A DNA stretch of 64,000 nt from Streptomyces sp. NRRL S-1022 (GCF_000720135.1 NZ_JOIU01000023.1:1-64000), one strand, 5' to 3'; shown: positions 7,924 through 17,367, numbered from the stretch's first letter. The notes: a model not told the origin generated them from the letters alone. Numbers and translations: made by a program.

Positions 7924-9162
7924 CTAGTCCGCGTCCTGCCCGTCGATGCCCAGGCCCGGGAGCAGGTCCGGGATGAGCGGCGGGATGGTGACGTCCGGCT
8001 GGCCCGTGGGGGACTTGCCGGCGGACGGGGAGCTGCCGCCCTCCGACCCGGTCCGCGGCGGGTCGAGCAGGCCGCCCGTGTCGCCGCCGATGAGTCCGTC
8101 ACCGCTGCTTCCGGTGGCCGGTCCGCTCGGTGTGCCGGTGCCGCTGTGCTTGCCGGCGGAGGGTGTGCTGCCGGAGGAGCTGGGCTCGGTGGAGCGGTGG
8201 CTGCCGGAGGAGCCGGTGGACGCCGGGCCGGAGCTGCCCGGGTGTCTGCCGCCGCCCGGCGGTGCGGGTGGCTGCGGGAGCAGGGACTGCAGCGGGGCGA
8301 CCTCTTCGTCTATGGCGTCGAAGACCGAGGACACCTGCTGTTTGACGTCGCCCAGCTGGACGGGCAGCCTGTCGCTGAGCGCGCTCCAGGCCTCCCGGTG
8401 GGATCTGGAGAACGCGGACAGCGTCTGGATGGGGCCGAGGGACTCCGGGTCGGCCTCGTAGGCCGCGTGGAGCAGCCGGTGGCCCTCGGTGACGTCGTGC
8501 TGCATCCCGGCCAGGGTGCGGCGGATCTCACCGATGGACTCGTGGTCCAGGTGGCCGCCCCGGCCGCGCTCCAGCAGCCGGCGGGCCTCGCTCAACCGGG
8601 TGGAGGCCTGGTCGAGGTAGGTCTCGCCGCGCTGGTCGTCGCCGTCGCTCAGGTAGTTGAGCTTGAAGTCCTCGATGCCGCGCTTCAGGCCGTACAGCGA
8701 GTCGCCGGGCAGGGCGTCGGAGCTGGCGGCGGCGACGCCGCCGAAGGCCCCGGCGGCCACGCCCACGCTCAGCCCGCCGGCCGCGAGGCCCTTGGTCAGT
8801 CTGGTGCGCGGGCGGAGTTTGCCCAGCGGGCTCGCCCGGTGCGCGCCCCTGGCCCGGTGGGACCGCTGTTCCGGTACCGACGCATCCGCCGCCCCGGTTC
8901 CCTCCTGGAGCATGGCCTCCATCGCGGCCACCAGCTGGGCCCGTTGGACGACCTTGACCTCCGGGTCGAGCTGCGGCTTGGGCAGTGCGCCGAGTCCCGC
9001 CGCCAGGGCCAGCAGTGTGCCCCGTTCGGTGTGTTCCTCGGTGGCCGGCGGTGATTCCGCCGGTGCTGCGGACTGCTCGGCCGCCGTGTCCCGGTCGGAC
9101 TGCTCCTCCAGGGCCTGGGCGAAGGCGTTCGCCCGCCGGTGCGCCGATACGTTCGCGATCAC
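7924..9162 (-). CDS. rsbN: RsbN, anti-sigma factor for BldN (DUF5667 region)
   Basis: 412 residues. An N-terminal cytoplasmic part (to about 120) is followed by one hydrophobic segment (LAAGGLSVGVAAGAFGG). Then comes a helical DUF5667-type region rich in charged residues, and a long Pro/Ser/Gly-rich tail. Position next to bldN and this topology identify it as the membrane anti-sigma that holds sigma-BldN. I use GTG 9162: AGGAGG at 9171-9176 lies 8 nt upstream, whereas GTG 9171 would overlap that site. A sigma-BldN-type promoter at 9294-9322 suggests negative feedback. Confidence 0.85.
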   Translation of the reverse strand: MIANVSAHRRANAFAQALEEQSDRDTAAEQSAAPAESPPATEEHTERGTLLALAAGLGALPKPQLDPEVKVVQRAQLVAAMEAMLQEGTGAADASVPEQRSHRARGAHRASPLGKLRPRTRLTKGLAAGGLSVGVAAGAFGGVAAASSDALPGDSLYGLKRGIEDFKLNYLSDGDDQRGETYLDQASTRLSEARRLLERGRGGHLDHESIGEIRRTLAGMQHDVTEGHRLLHAAYEADPESLGPIQTLSAFSRSHREAWSALSDRLPVQLGDVKQQVSSVFDAIDEEVAPLQSLLPQPPAPPGGGRHPGSSGPASTGSSGSHRSTEPSSSGSTPSAGKHSGTGTPSGPATGSSGDGLIGGDTGGLLDPPRTGSEGGSSPSAGKSPTGQPDVTIPPLIPDLLPGLGIDGQDAD

Positions 9163-9293
9163 TGGCGGCACCTCCTCTCGTCATGACGGTCGACTCCCCA
9201 GGGGGTCCTGAGGGTTGCACGCCCACGACCACTTCCACCCGATCGAGCGATCAAGGTCGGCCAGGACGTGACCACAGGGAGCCTGTATCCCGC

Positions 9294-9322
9294 ACAACGA
9301 CTGGCGCGGCACTTGGGTTACG
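9294..9322 (-). promoter_or_regulatory. Sigma-BldN-type promoter of rsbN
   Basis: On the minus strand, CGTAAC (9322-9317), a 17-nt spacer and CGTTGT (9299-9294) match the known sigma-BldN consensus (CGTAAC, 16-17 nt, CGTTGA) with one mismatch. It drives toward rsbN with a leader of roughly 120 nt. Confidence 0.72.
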
Positions 9323-9399
9323 GACGGCGGATGAACGGTTCTGAAGAGGCAACGTTGCTTCACCGGACGTGAGTTGGACGTTGCCCTGGGTGGCGGGCT

Positions 9400-10176
9400 T
9401 CAGCGGGCGTCGTCCGGCAGCAGCCGGGCGAGGGTGCGGACGGCGCGGTACTGCAGGGTCTTGATGGCGCCCTCGTTCTTGCCCATGACCCGGGCGGTCT
9501 CGGCGACCGAGAGGCCCTGGAGGAAGCGGAGCGTCACGCACTCCTGCTGCTGCGGGTTGAGCCGCCGTACGGCTTCGAGCAGGGCGGCGTTGGACAGGGA
9601 CTCCAGGACGGAGTCCTCCGGGGAGCGCTCGACCTCGTTGGCGTCGAGCATCTCGCCGGTGGTGACCTCCAGCCGGAAGCGGCTGGACTTGAAGTGGTCG
9701 GCGACCAGGTTCCGGGCGATCGTCACCAGCCATGCGCCGAAGTCGCGGCCCTGCCAGGTGAAGGTGCCGATCCTCCTGAGCGCCCGCAGAAAGGTCTCGC
9801 TGGTGAGGTCCTCGGCGGTGGCCCGGCCGCCCACGCGGTAGTAGATGTAGCGGTAGACGGTGTCGCTGTACTGGTCGTACAGCCGTCCGAAGGCCTCGGC
9901 CTCCCCCGCCTGGGCGCGTTCGACCAGGTCCATCATCCGGGCGCTGTCGCTGTCGGCGGCCGGGCGGCGGGCGGTGGCCGCGCCGGTGGCACGCCCTCGT
10001 CTGCCGACGGCGGCGCTGCCGTCGGCCAGTGCGTAGCACGGGCCTGCGGGCGCGGCGGCGAAGGCCGGGACGGCGTACGCGGGGGGGACGAAGCCGCGCA
10101 GCGTCTCTTTGACCGTCGCGATCCTTGCGCGCAGCGTAGCCAGGCCCGAGGCGTCAACCCCGACGTGTGGGTACAC
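9400..10176 (-). CDS. bldN: Developmental ECF sigma factor BldN
   Basis: 258 residues. A region of about 80 residues (MYPHVGVDASGLATLR and following) precedes the sigma domains. Region 2 is around DLVERAQAGEAEAFGRLYDQ with the core-binding DLTSETFLRAL, and region 4 contains the helix-turn-helix GLSVAETARVMGKNEGAIK. The N-terminal extension matches the pro-sequence known for BldN, which is removed by proteolysis. BldN is needed for aerial mycelium formation: it activates bldM and the chaplin and rodlin genes. Start is GTG 10176, with GGGAG close upstream. The downstream rsbN encodes its anti-sigma factor. Confidence 0.93.
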   Translation of the reverse strand: MYPHVGVDASGLATLRARIATVKETLRGFVPPAYAVPAFAAAPAGPCYALADGSAAVGRRGRATGAATARRPAADSDSARMMDLVERAQAGEAEAFGRLYDQYSDTVYRYIYYRVGGRATAEDLTSETFLRALRRIGTFTWQGRDFGAWLVTIARNLVADHFKSSRFRLEVTTGEMLDANEVERSPEDSVLESLSNAALLEAVRRLNPQQQECVTLRFLQGLSVAETARVMGKNEGAIKTLQYRAVRTLARLLPDDAR

Positions 10177-10486
10177 GGGACTCCCAGAGGCAGAGCTTCC
10201 ATCACGTGCAGTGCGGGACCTTTCACCCGTCGTAGCGACGGAGGGGTACCGGTATGCGTCTGAGGAGAATAACGCTTCGTACAGGCCCTGCTACACCGAG
10301 TTGCTCAAATCATCGATTGCGTCGCATCTATAGCCGTTTGATGCCAGGTCAAGTGCCACAAGATGATCGGTTGTTGACCGGAATGGTGCCGGTTTCGGTG
10401 AGGTACAGGGCGTGTTGAAGTGGCCGCGGCATAATTCCGTGCGCGCGGGACCGGAACGGGACGTGCGGGAGGGACCGGTTCAGGGC
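10177..10486. other. bldN upstream region
   Basis: A 310-bp gap holds the 5' leader and promoter region of bldN, reading leftward. It includes some of the most AT-rich sequence nearby (around 10250-10380). bldN is known to be under BldD control, but I found no clear BldD box by eye. The adjacent HAD gene ends at 10487 and I see no terminator for it. Confidence 0.5.
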
Positions 10487-11407
10487 TTACCGGCGGCGGC
10501 GGCTCAGGGCGATGGCCGCCGCGGTGCCGCCGGCGACCGCGCCCACGCCCGCCGCGGCCGGGATGCCGACCTTCGCGGCCTTGCGGCCGGTGCGGTAGTC
10601 GCGCAGCCGCCAGTCCTGCTCGCGGGCGTGCCTGCGGAGCTTGGCGTCCGGGTTGATGGCGTAGGGGTGGCCGACCAGGGACAGCATGGGGATGTCGTTG
10701 TGGCTGTCGCTGTAGGCCGCGCAGCGGGAGAGGTCCAGGCCCTCCGCGGCGGCCAGCGCGCGCACCGCCTCCGCCTTGGCAGGTCCGTGCAGCGGCTCGC
10801 CGACCAGCTTGCCGGTGTAGACGCCGTCGACGGACTCGGCGACCGTGCCGAGGGCGCCGGTCAGGCCGAGGCGGCGGGCGATCACCTGGGCGATCTCCAC
10901 CGGGGCCGCGGTGACCAGCCACACCTTCTGGCCGGCGTCCAGGTGGGCCTGGGCGAGGGCGCGGGTGCCGGGCCAGATGCGGTCGGCCATGTACTCGTCG
11001 TAGATCTCCTCGCCGATCGACTCCAGCTCGGCGACCCGGTGGCCCTTGACGATCGACAGCGCGGAGTCACGGGCGTCCTGCATGTGCTCGGGGTCCTCGA
11101 CGCCGGCCAGCCGGAACCAGGCCTGCTGCCAGGCGAACCTGGCGAGGTCGCGGGTCTCGAAGAACTTCCGCTTGTACAGTCCCCGGCCGAAGTGGAACAG
11201 CGCGGCGCCCTGCATGACCGTGTTGTCGAGGTCGAAGAAGGCGGCGGCCCGGTCGTCGCCCATCACCGGGAACTGCGGTTCCTCCGGGGTGGTGGGCGGG
11301 GCCTCCTGCGAGGACTTGCGGGCGGCCTCCGCCGAGGCCTCGCCTGCCAACACGCTCCGCGCCGTGGCGGAGCGCCTACGGGGAGTGAGCCATCCGAGAG
11401 CGGCCAT
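10487..11407 (-). CDS. HAD-IB family phosphatase (SerB-like)
   Basis: 306 residues. After about 50 poorly conserved residues comes motif [11 protein letters not shown], with Asp59 and Asp61. Motif II Thr lies in [10 protein letters not shown] and motif III is [13 protein letters not shown]. This is the HAD-IB hydrolase family (SerB, CicA and relatives), with a helical cap. A basic, glycine- and alanine-rich C-terminus ([21 protein letters not shown]) may form a membrane anchor. ATG 11407 is chosen because earlier in-frame sequence lies over the intergenic region. In Streptomyces this gene sits between bldN and the glutaredoxin gene; its substrate is not known. Confidence 0.85.
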   Translation of the reverse strand: MAALGWLTPRRRSATARSVLAGEASAEAARKSSQEAPPTTPEEPQFPVMGDDRAAAFFDLDNTVMQGAALFHFGRGLYKRKFFETRDLARFAWQQAWFRLAGVEDPEHMQDARDSALSIVKGHRVAELESIGEEIYDEYMADRIWPGTRALAQAHLDAGQKVWLVTAAPVEIAQVIARRLGLTGALGTVAESVDGVYTGKLVGEPLHGPAKAEAVRALAAAEGLDLSRCAAYSDSHNDIPMLSLVGHPYAINPDAKLRRHAREQDWRLRDYRTGRKAAKVGIPAAAGVGAVAGGTAAAIALSRRRR

Positions 11408-11524
11408 GACGTGAGCATAGCCAGTCGGTTCGGCGGTTCCGGCGCCGCAAGGTGGGCGCGGTGTGAACTCTGCTTGACCGGGCCGTAAAAGAAGCGATCC
11501 GGAATGGGCACGGAGCGCGCGAGA

Positions 11525-11806
11525 ATGGCCCGCATGAGTCCCCTCTTCCGACGCAGGTCCGAGCCGCGCGCGCGGCAGGTCACGCTCGTCCGCAAGCCCG
11601 GCTGCCATCTGTGCGACGACGCGCAGGTGGTGATCGAGAAGGTGTGCGGCGACCTCGGTGTGCCGTGGGAGCCGAAGGACATCACCGAGGACCGGGAGCT
11701 GTACGACCGCTACTGGGAGCAGATCCCGGTCGTGCTGATCGACGGTGAGCAGCACACCTTCTGGCGCGTGAACGAGGAGCGGCTGCGGCGGGCACTGACC
11801 GAGTAG
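11525..11806 (+). CDS. Glutaredoxin family protein
   Basis: About 93 residues. The redox motif CHLC (in [12 protein letters not shown]) and the cis-Pro of QIPVVLIDG define a small thioredoxin-fold glutaredoxin of the DUF836 type. It would exchange disulfides or serve as a redox partner. ATG 11525 has GGAG about 10 nt upstream; ATG 11534 (MSPLFRRR) is equally possible. It lies just upstream of rex, the redox regulator, which suggests a link to redox balance (inference). Confidence 0.8.
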   Translation: MARMSPLFRRRSEPRARQVTLVRKPGCHLCDDAQVVIEKVCGDLGVPWEPKDITEDRELYDRYWEQIPVVLIDGEQHTFWRVNEERLRRALTE

Positions 11807-11993
11807 TCCAAACTGGCCGGAAAGTCGCTTAGGATCGACGGCGGTTTGGTCTCGGGGGCGGGATTCGTGAGGAGTGTGTGCGGTTTTGCCCCCAGTAATG
11901 AAGGAGCGGCGGTGCGTAGGCACCGGTTCCGGGCGAGGGCGCGAAACCCGCGTGACCCCGGTCACTTCTGCCGGGCAAATCGGACACCATCTT

Positions 11994-12009
11994 TGTGCAC
12001 GCGTTCACA
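11994..12009 (+). promoter_or_regulatory. Rex operator (ROP) of the rex-hem operon
   Basis: TGTGCACGCGTTCACA matches the Rex operator consensus TGTGAACGCGTTCACA with one mismatch and sits about 80 bp before the rex start. Rex bound here should repress rex-hemACD when NADH/NAD+ is low and release when NADH rises. Confidence 0.92.
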
Positions 12010-12086
12010 AAGACATAGCCTGCTGTCGACGGGGCGGTCTGGGGACGTATGACCGCCTGCAGCCCCGCTCTACCCGCAGGAGCACC

Positions 12087-12848
12087 GTGGCAACTGGCCG
12101 AACACACCGACCGGCGACCCGTAGCCGAGGGATTCCCGAGGCCACCGTCGCCCGGCTTCCGCTGTACCTCCGAGCCCTGACCGCACTGTCGGAGCGCTCG
12201 GTCCCCACGGTCTCCTCCGAGGAGCTGGCCGCGGCGGCGGGGGTCAACTCCGCCAAGCTGCGCAAGGACTTCTCGTACCTGGGCTCCTACGGAACGCGCG
12301 GTGTCGGCTACGACGTGGAGTATCTCGTCTACCAGATCTCCCGCGAACTCGGCCTGACCCAGGACTGGCCGGTCGTGATCGTCGGTATCGGCAACCTCGG
12401 CGCCGCCCTGGCCAACTACGGCGGTTTCGCCTCCCGTGGCTTCCGGGTCGCCGCGCTGATCGACGCCGACCCGGCGATGGCCGGCAAGCCGGTCGCCGGC
12501 ATCCCCGTCCAGCACACGGACGACCTCGAGAAGATCATCAAGGACAACGGCGTCTCGATCGGCGTGATCGCGACCCCCGCCGGTGCCGCCCAGCAGGTCT
12601 GCGACCGGCTCGTGGCCGCCGGCGTGACCTCCATCCTGAACTTCGCGCCCACCGTGCTGTCCGTCCCGGACGGCGTCGACGTGCGCAAGGTCGACCTCTC
12701 CATCGAGCTGCAGATCCTCGCCTTCCACGAGCAGCGCAAGGCCGGCGAGGAGACCGCCGCCGGCGACGGCGCGCTGCCCGCCGCCACCCGCGAGAAGTCC
12801 GCCGACCAGGGACCCGACGGGGACGTCCCCGCCGTGATGCCGGCATGA
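12087..12848 (+). CDS. rex: Redox-sensing transcriptional repressor Rex
   Basis: 253 residues. The N-terminal winged helix reads IPEATVARLPLYLRAL and following, with recognition region VNSAKLRKDFSYLG. The Rossmann domain that binds NADH starts at VVIVGIGNLGAALANY (about residue 95). A short domain-swapped helix and an acidic tail end it. Start is GTG 12087 with CAGGAG upstream. Rex senses the NADH/NAD+ ratio and controls respiratory and haem genes. It is the first gene of an operon with hemA, hemC and hemD; its stop overlaps the hemA start (ATGA), and it is autoregulated through the ROP site. Confidence 0.95.
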   Translation: MATGRTHRPATRSRGIPEATVARLPLYLRALTALSERSVPTVSSEELAAAAGVNSAKLRKDFSYLGSYGTRGVGYDVEYLVYQISRELGLTQDWPVVIVGIGNLGAALANYGGFASRGFRVAALIDADPAMAGKPVAGIPVQHTDDLEKIIKDNGVSIGVIATPAGAAQQVCDRLVAAGVTSILNFAPTVLSVPDGVDVRKVDLSIELQILAFHEQRKAGEETAAGDGALPAATREKSADQGPDGDVPAVMPA

Positions 12849-14527
12849 GCCTCCTCGTCGTCGGACTGAGCCACCGCAGCGCACCGGTCAGCGTGCTGGA
12901 GCGGGCCGCGCTCGGCGCGGACGCCCAGATCAAGCTCGTCCAGGACACGGTCGCCGCCGAGCCCGCCACCGAGGCCGCGGTGCTCGCCACCTGCAACCGC
13001 ATCGAGCTGTACGCCGACGTGGACAAGTTCCACGCCGGTGTCGCCGAGCTGTCCACGCTGCTCGCCCAGCACAGCGGCGTCGGCCTGGAAGAGCTGACCC
13101 CCTATCTGTACGTGCACTACGAGGACCGGGCCGTCCACCACCTGTTCTCGGTGGCCTGCGGTCTGGACTCGATGGTCGTCGGCGAGGGCCAGATCCTCGG
13201 TCAGATCAAGGACTCCCTGGCCCGCGCCCAGGACCTGCACACCGCGGGCAGGCTGCTGAACGACCTGTTCCAGCAGGCCCTCAGGGTCGGCAAGCGCGCC
13301 CATTCCGAGACCGGCATCGACCGCGCCGGCCAGTCCCTGGTCACCTTCGGCCTGGAGCAGCTGGCCGCGGGCGGGGACGTGCCGGACTGGGCGAGCGGCC
13401 GCAAGGCCCTCGTCATCGGCGCCGGGTCGATGTCGTCGCTGGCCGCCGCGACCCTCGCGCGTGCCGGGGTCGCCGAGGTCGTCGTCGCCAACCGCACCTT
13501 CGACCGCGCCGAGCGGCTCGCCCGGATCCTCACCGAGGACGGGGACACCGGGGTGAGTGCCCGCGCGGTACGGATGGACGCCGTAGCCGCCGAGCTGACA
13601 CGTGCCGACGTCGTCGTCTCCTGTACCGGGGCGACGGGTCTGGTGCTCACCGCGGAGACGGTCGCGCAGGCGGTCGAGGGTCGCACCGGGCAGCCCGCCG
13701 CCGACACCGGCGGCACGGCCGGACGGCCCGCCGTCCCGCCGCGCCCCGCCGGCATCGGCGCCGACGAGAACTGCCCGCTGGACCTCGCCGCCGTACAGCC
13801 CGGCTTCTCCGTCATGGGCGAGGCCGCCGTGGCCGGTCTGGACGCGGCCACCCTGGAGCAGCACGCGGCCTGGGTCGACAAGGGCACGACGGTGGACCGC
13901 CGCGAGCGGCGTACGCCCGAGACGGACGCCGAGCTGATCACCGCGCTCGCCGCGACCGTGGCCACCGTCGGCCGGATCCCCGAGCGGCGCAGGCCCGAAC
14001 CGGTCGCCGAGCGGCCCGCGCCCTTCTTCTTCCTGCTCGACCTGGCCATGCCCCGCGACATCGACGCGGCCGTGCACCGGCTGGCCGGGGTCCGCCTGGT
14101 GGACATCGAGTCGCTCGCGGAAGCCTCCGCCGACGCCCCGATGGCGGCCGACGTGGACCAGGTCCGGCGTATCGTCTCCGACGAGGTCGCGGCCTTCGGC
14201 GCGGCACAGCGGGCGGCGCACATCACGCCGACCGTGGTCGCGCTGCGCACCATGGCCGCCGACGTCGTCGCCGGTGAGATCGCCCGCCTCGACGGCCGCC
14301 TGCCCGACCTGGACGAGCGCCAGCGCGGCGAGATCCGCCAGGCCGTGCACCGCGTCGTCGACAAGCTGCTGCACGCGCCGACCGTACGGGTCAAGCAGCT
14401 CGCGGCCGAGCCCGGCGGCGCCGGGTACGCGGACGCGCTGCGCACCCTGTTCGACCTCGACCCCGAGACGGTGGCCGCCGTCTCCCGGGCCGGGGACAGT
14501 ACACAGACGAAGGACCGACCGGCATGA
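12845..14527 (+). CDS. hemA: Glutamyl-tRNA reductase HemA
   Basis: 560 residues. It carries out the first committed step of the C5 haem pathway, NADPH-dependent reduction of glutamyl-tRNA to glutamate-1-semialdehyde. The catalytic Cys50 is in LATCNRIELYAD, the NADPH domain begins at ALVIGAGSMSSLAAATL, and a helical dimerisation domain is at the C-terminus. At 560 residues it is longer than most bacterial HemA (about 420-450). The excess is a Pro/Ala/Gly-rich insertion near residues 280-300 and a loop after residue 340, as in other streptomycetes. ATGA overlaps with rex and hemC indicate translational coupling. Confidence 0.95.
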   Translation: MSLLVVGLSHRSAPVSVLERAALGADAQIKLVQDTVAAEPATEAAVLATCNRIELYADVDKFHAGVAELSTLLAQHSGVGLEELTPYLYVHYEDRAVHHLFSVACGLDSMVVGEGQILGQIKDSLARAQDLHTAGRLLNDLFQQALRVGKRAHSETGIDRAGQSLVTFGLEQLAAGGDVPDWASGRKALVIGAGSMSSLAAATLARAGVAEVVVANRTFDRAERLARILTEDGDTGVSARAVRMDAVAAELTRADVVVSCTGATGLVLTAETVAQAVEGRTGQPAADTGGTAGRPAVPPRPAGIGADENCPLDLAAVQPGFSVMGEAAVAGLDAATLEQHAAWVDKGTTVDRRERRTPETDAELITALAATVATVGRIPERRRPEPVAERPAPFFFLLDLAMPRDIDAAVHRLAGVRLVDIESLAEASADAPMAADVDQVRRIVSDEVAAFGAAQRAAHITPTVVALRTMAADVVAGEIARLDGRLPDLDERQRGEIRQAVHRVVDKLLHAPTVRVKQLAAEPGGAGYADALRTLFDLDPETVAAVSRAGDSTQTKDRPA

Positions 14528-15483
14528 GTGAGAAGGCTTTGAGGCTGGGGACCAGGCGCAGCAAGCTCGCCATGGCCCAGTCCGGCCAGGTGGCGGAGGC
14601 CGTCCGCCGGGTGACCGGGCGGCCCGTCGAGCTGGTCGAGATCACCACGTACGGCGACGTCTCCCGGGAGGCGCTCGCGCAGATCGGCGGCACCGGCGTG
14701 TTCGTCACGGCGCTGCGCGACGCGCTGCTCGGGGGCGAGGTGGACTTCGCGGTTCATTCGCTCAAGGACCTGCCGACCGCGCAGCCCGAGGAGCTGGCCC
14801 TGGCCGCCGTACCGGTGCGCGAGGACCCCCGGGACGTGATCGTCGCGCGGGACGCGCTGAAGTTCACCGACCTGCCGCGCGGAGCGCGCATCGGCACCGG
14901 TGCGCCGCGCCGCATGGCGCAGCTGAACGCGTACGCCCGCGCCCACGGCCTGGACATCGAGACGGTCCCGATCCGGGGCAACGTCGACACCCGCATCGGG
15001 TACGTCCGCGACGGCGAGCTGGACGCGGTCGTGCTGGCCGCCGCCGGACTCAACCGGATCGGCCGGATCGACGAGGTGACCGACTTCCTGTCGGTCGACA
15101 CGGTTCTGCCCGCCCCCGGCCAGGGGGCCCTGGCGATCGAGTGTCCCGCGGGCAACGCGGAGCTCATCGCGGCACTCGGCGCGCTCGACGACCCGTTCAC
15201 GCGGGCCGCCGTGACCGCCGAACGGTCACTGCTCGCCGCCCTGGAGGCCGGCTGCAGCGCCCCTGTGGGCGCGCTGGCCGACCTTCTGGCCGACGGGCAC
15301 ATTGTCAAGCAAATGCGCCTGCGCGGCGTCGTCGGCACGACCGACGGCACGCGCATGGTGCAGCTGTCCACCACCGGTCCCGTGCCCCAGACGCACGACC
15401 AGGCGTGGGCACTCGGTCGCGAACTCGCCACCGAGATGCTCTCCCAGGGCGCGGCCGGTCTGATGGGGGAGCGAGCACAGTGA
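14524..15483 (+). CDS. hemC: Hydroxymethylbilane synthase HemC
   Basis: 319 residues. It polymerises four porphobilinogen units into hydroxymethylbilane. Conserved features are LRLGTRRSKLAMAQSGQV at the N-terminus, HSLKDLPT, GTGAPRR, RGNVDTR, and Cys244 in LEAGCSAPVG, the attachment site of the dipyrromethane cofactor. It is the third gene of the Rex operon; ATG overlaps the hemA stop by 4 bp and the stop overlaps the hemD GTG. Length is normal. Confidence 0.96.
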   Translation: MSEKALRLGTRRSKLAMAQSGQVAEAVRRVTGRPVELVEITTYGDVSREALAQIGGTGVFVTALRDALLGGEVDFAVHSLKDLPTAQPEELALAAVPVREDPRDVIVARDALKFTDLPRGARIGTGAPRRMAQLNAYARAHGLDIETVPIRGNVDTRIGYVRDGELDAVVLAAAGLNRIGRIDEVTDFLSVDTVLPAPGQGALAIECPAGNAELIAALGALDDPFTRAAVTAERSLLAALEAGCSAPVGALADLLADGHIVKQMRLRGVVGTTDGTRMVQLSTTGPVPQTHDQAWALGRELATEMLSQGAAGLMGERAQ

Positions 15484-17192
15484 GCCCCACCGCCCTTCCT
15501 GCCGCCGGTCCGGAACACGGGCACGTCACCTTCCTCGGTGCCGGACCCGGAGATCCGGGACTGCTGACTCTGCGCGCCGTGGAGGCGCTGTCGCACGCGG
15601 ACGTCCTGGTCGCCGAGCACGAGGTGCTCGACGTCATCCGGACGCACGCCCGACAGGGCGTCTCCGTGGTGCCGACGGACGCGGACTCCTCACCGGTGTC
15701 CCCGCCGGGCACGGGCACGCCCCAGCTGACGGTCGTTGACGGCACGTCAACACCCGCCGCTGTCCCCGCTGCTGCTCGGGATGCCGCTCATCTTGTCATG
15801 GAGGCCGCGCGGGGCGGCAGGCGGGTCGTCCGTGCGGTGTCCGGGGACCCGGGACTTGATACGTACGCGGCGGAGGAAATGCTCGCCTGCGCGGCCGCCG
15901 GGGTGCCCTTCGAGGTCGTCCCCGGTGTCGCGGCGGCGGTCGGCGTGCCCGCGTACGCCGGTGTGCCGCTGCGGGACGCGCAGGGCGCGGACGTCCGGTT
16001 CGTGGACGCCCGGACCGCCTCCGACCGGTGCTGGGCGGAGGTGGGCGCGTCCGACGGCACGGTGGTGGTGTCGGCGACCCTGGACTCCGTGGCCGTCGCG
16101 GCGGGCGAGCTGGTCGCGGCGGGCCGCAAGCCGGACACCCCGCTGACGGTGACGATCGCCGGTACGACGACCCGGCAGCGGACCTGGACGGCGACGCTCG
16201 GCACGATCGCGCAGACGCTGAAGCAGGCGAAGGTGCTGCCGTCGCCGGACGGCGGCCGGCCGGTGATAGCCGTGGTCGGTGAGCGCAGTGCCGCCGCCCG
16301 GCGCGACCAGCTGTCGTGGTTCGAGTCCAAGCCGCTGTTCGGCTGGAAGGTGCTCGTGCCGCGCACGAAGGAGCAGGCGGCGTCGCTCTCCGACCAGCTG
16401 CGGTCCTACGGCGCGGTGCCGCACGAGGTCCCGACGATCGCGGTGGAGCCGCCGCGGACGCCCCAGCAGATGGAGCGGGCGGTCAAGGGCCTGGTGACGG
16501 GCCGCTACGAGTGGATCGCGTTCACCTCCGTCAACGCGGTGAAGGCGGTCCGCGAGAAGTTCGAGGAGTACGGCCTCGACGCCCGTGCCTTCGCGGGGAT
16601 CAAGGTGGCCGCGGTGGGCGAGCAGACCGCCAAGGCGCTGGTCGCCTTCGGCGTGAAGCCCGACCTGGTGCCGAGCGGTGAGCAGTCGGCGGCCGGCCTG
16701 CTGGAGGACTGGCCCCCCTACGACCCGGTCTTCGACCCGATCGACCGCGTCTTCCTGCCCCGCGCCGACATCGCCACGGAGACCCTGGTGGCCGGTCTGA
16801 TCGAGCTGGGCTGGGAGGTCGACGACGTCACGGCCTACCGGACCGTACGGGCCTCGCCGCCGCCGGCGGAGACCCGCGAGGCCATCAAGGGCGGCGGCTT
16901 CGACGCGGTGCTGTTCACCTCGTCCTCCACGGTCCGCAACCTGGTCGGCATCGCGGGCAAGCCGCACAACGTGACGGTGATCGCGTGCATCGGCCCCGCC
17001 ACTGCGAAGACGGCCGAGGAACACGGCCTGCGGGTCGACGTCATGGCCCCGGAGCCGTCCGTGCACAAGCTGGCCGAGGCCCTGGCCGACTTCGGCATGA
17101 AGCGCCGCGCCGCCGCCCTGGAGGCGGGCGACCCGGTGACCCGGCCGAGCGAACGCCGGCCGGGAGCACGCAGGCGCCGCTCGACGACGTGA
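15480..17192 (+). CDS. hemD: Bifunctional uroporphyrinogen-III C-methyltransferase / uroporphyrinogen-III synthase
   Basis: 570 residues. Residues 15-255 are a tetrapyrrole methylase domain, recognised by VTFLGAGPGDPGLLTL, VSGDPGLDTYAAEE and VVPGVAAAVG. Residues 275-545 are a HemD domain with repeated half-domains (WKVLVPRTKEQA, IAFTSVNAV, VLFTSSSTVRNL). The fusion is common in actinobacteria: it closes hydroxymethylbilane to uroporphyrinogen III and can methylate it toward sirohaem and cobalamin. The methylase part has lost some canonical spacing in its first third (a Ser/Pro/Thr insertion), so its activity is less certain. GTG 15480 overlaps the hemC stop. It is the last gene before a strong terminator. 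Confidence 0.92.
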   Translation: MSPTALPAAGPEHGHVTFLGAGPGDPGLLTLRAVEALSHADVLVAEHEVLDVIRTHARQGVSVVPTDADSSPVSPPGTGTPQLTVVDGTSTPAAVPAAARDAAHLVMEAARGGRRVVRAVSGDPGLDTYAAEEMLACAAAGVPFEVVPGVAAAVGVPAYAGVPLRDAQGADVRFVDARTASDRCWAEVGASDGTVVVSATLDSVAVAAGELVAAGRKPDTPLTVTIAGTTTRQRTWTATLGTIAQTLKQAKVLPSPDGGRPVIAVVGERSAAARRDQLSWFESKPLFGWKVLVPRTKEQAASLSDQLRSYGAVPHEVPTIAVEPPRTPQQMERAVKGLVTGRYEWIAFTSVNAVKAVREKFEEYGLDARAFAGIKVAAVGEQTAKALVAFGVKPDLVPSGEQSAAGLLEDWPPYDPVFDPIDRVFLPRADIATETLVAGLIELGWEVDDVTAYRTVRASPPPAETREAIKGGGFDAVLFTSSSTVRNLVGIAGKPHNVTVIACIGPATAKTAEEHGLRVDVMAPEPSVHKLAEALADFGMKRRAAALEAGDPVTRPSERRPGARRRRSTT

Positions 17193-17266
17193 GGTCTACG
17201 CCGTGAGGCTCGCGCCGTCAGGCTCACGCGAGGTTCTCGGAGTGGGGCCGACGCCCGGTCCCGGCG

Positions 17267-17298
17267 AACACGCCCCGTACTGCGGTACGGGGCGTGTT
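17267..17298 (+). terminator. Terminator of the rex-hemACD operon
   Basis: Perfect 14-bp inverted repeat (17267-17280 and 17285-17298) with a TGCG loop and a following T run. It stops the hem operon before the accessory block and isolates it from the later hemB gene. Confidence 0.9.
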
Positions 17299-17367
17299 TT
17301 CCTGTGCGGGTGTCTGCGGGGCTTGCGAGGTGTCGGTAAGACGTTCCTGGCGCCCCCTCCCGCTCAG

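Noticed and set aside
10177..10486. BldD binding site before bldN
   Set aside because: The known regulator is plausible, but no sequence matching its palindrome could be identified by eye.
12416..14374. 652-codon minus-strand frame across rex and hemA
   Set aside because: A shadow of hemA; the real genes on the plus strand have conserved catalytic motifs.
15141..15479. Upstream extension of the hemD reading frame inside hemC
   Set aside because: The frame is open but lies within hemC; the GTG at 15480 gives the normal 4-bp overlap and the known start region.
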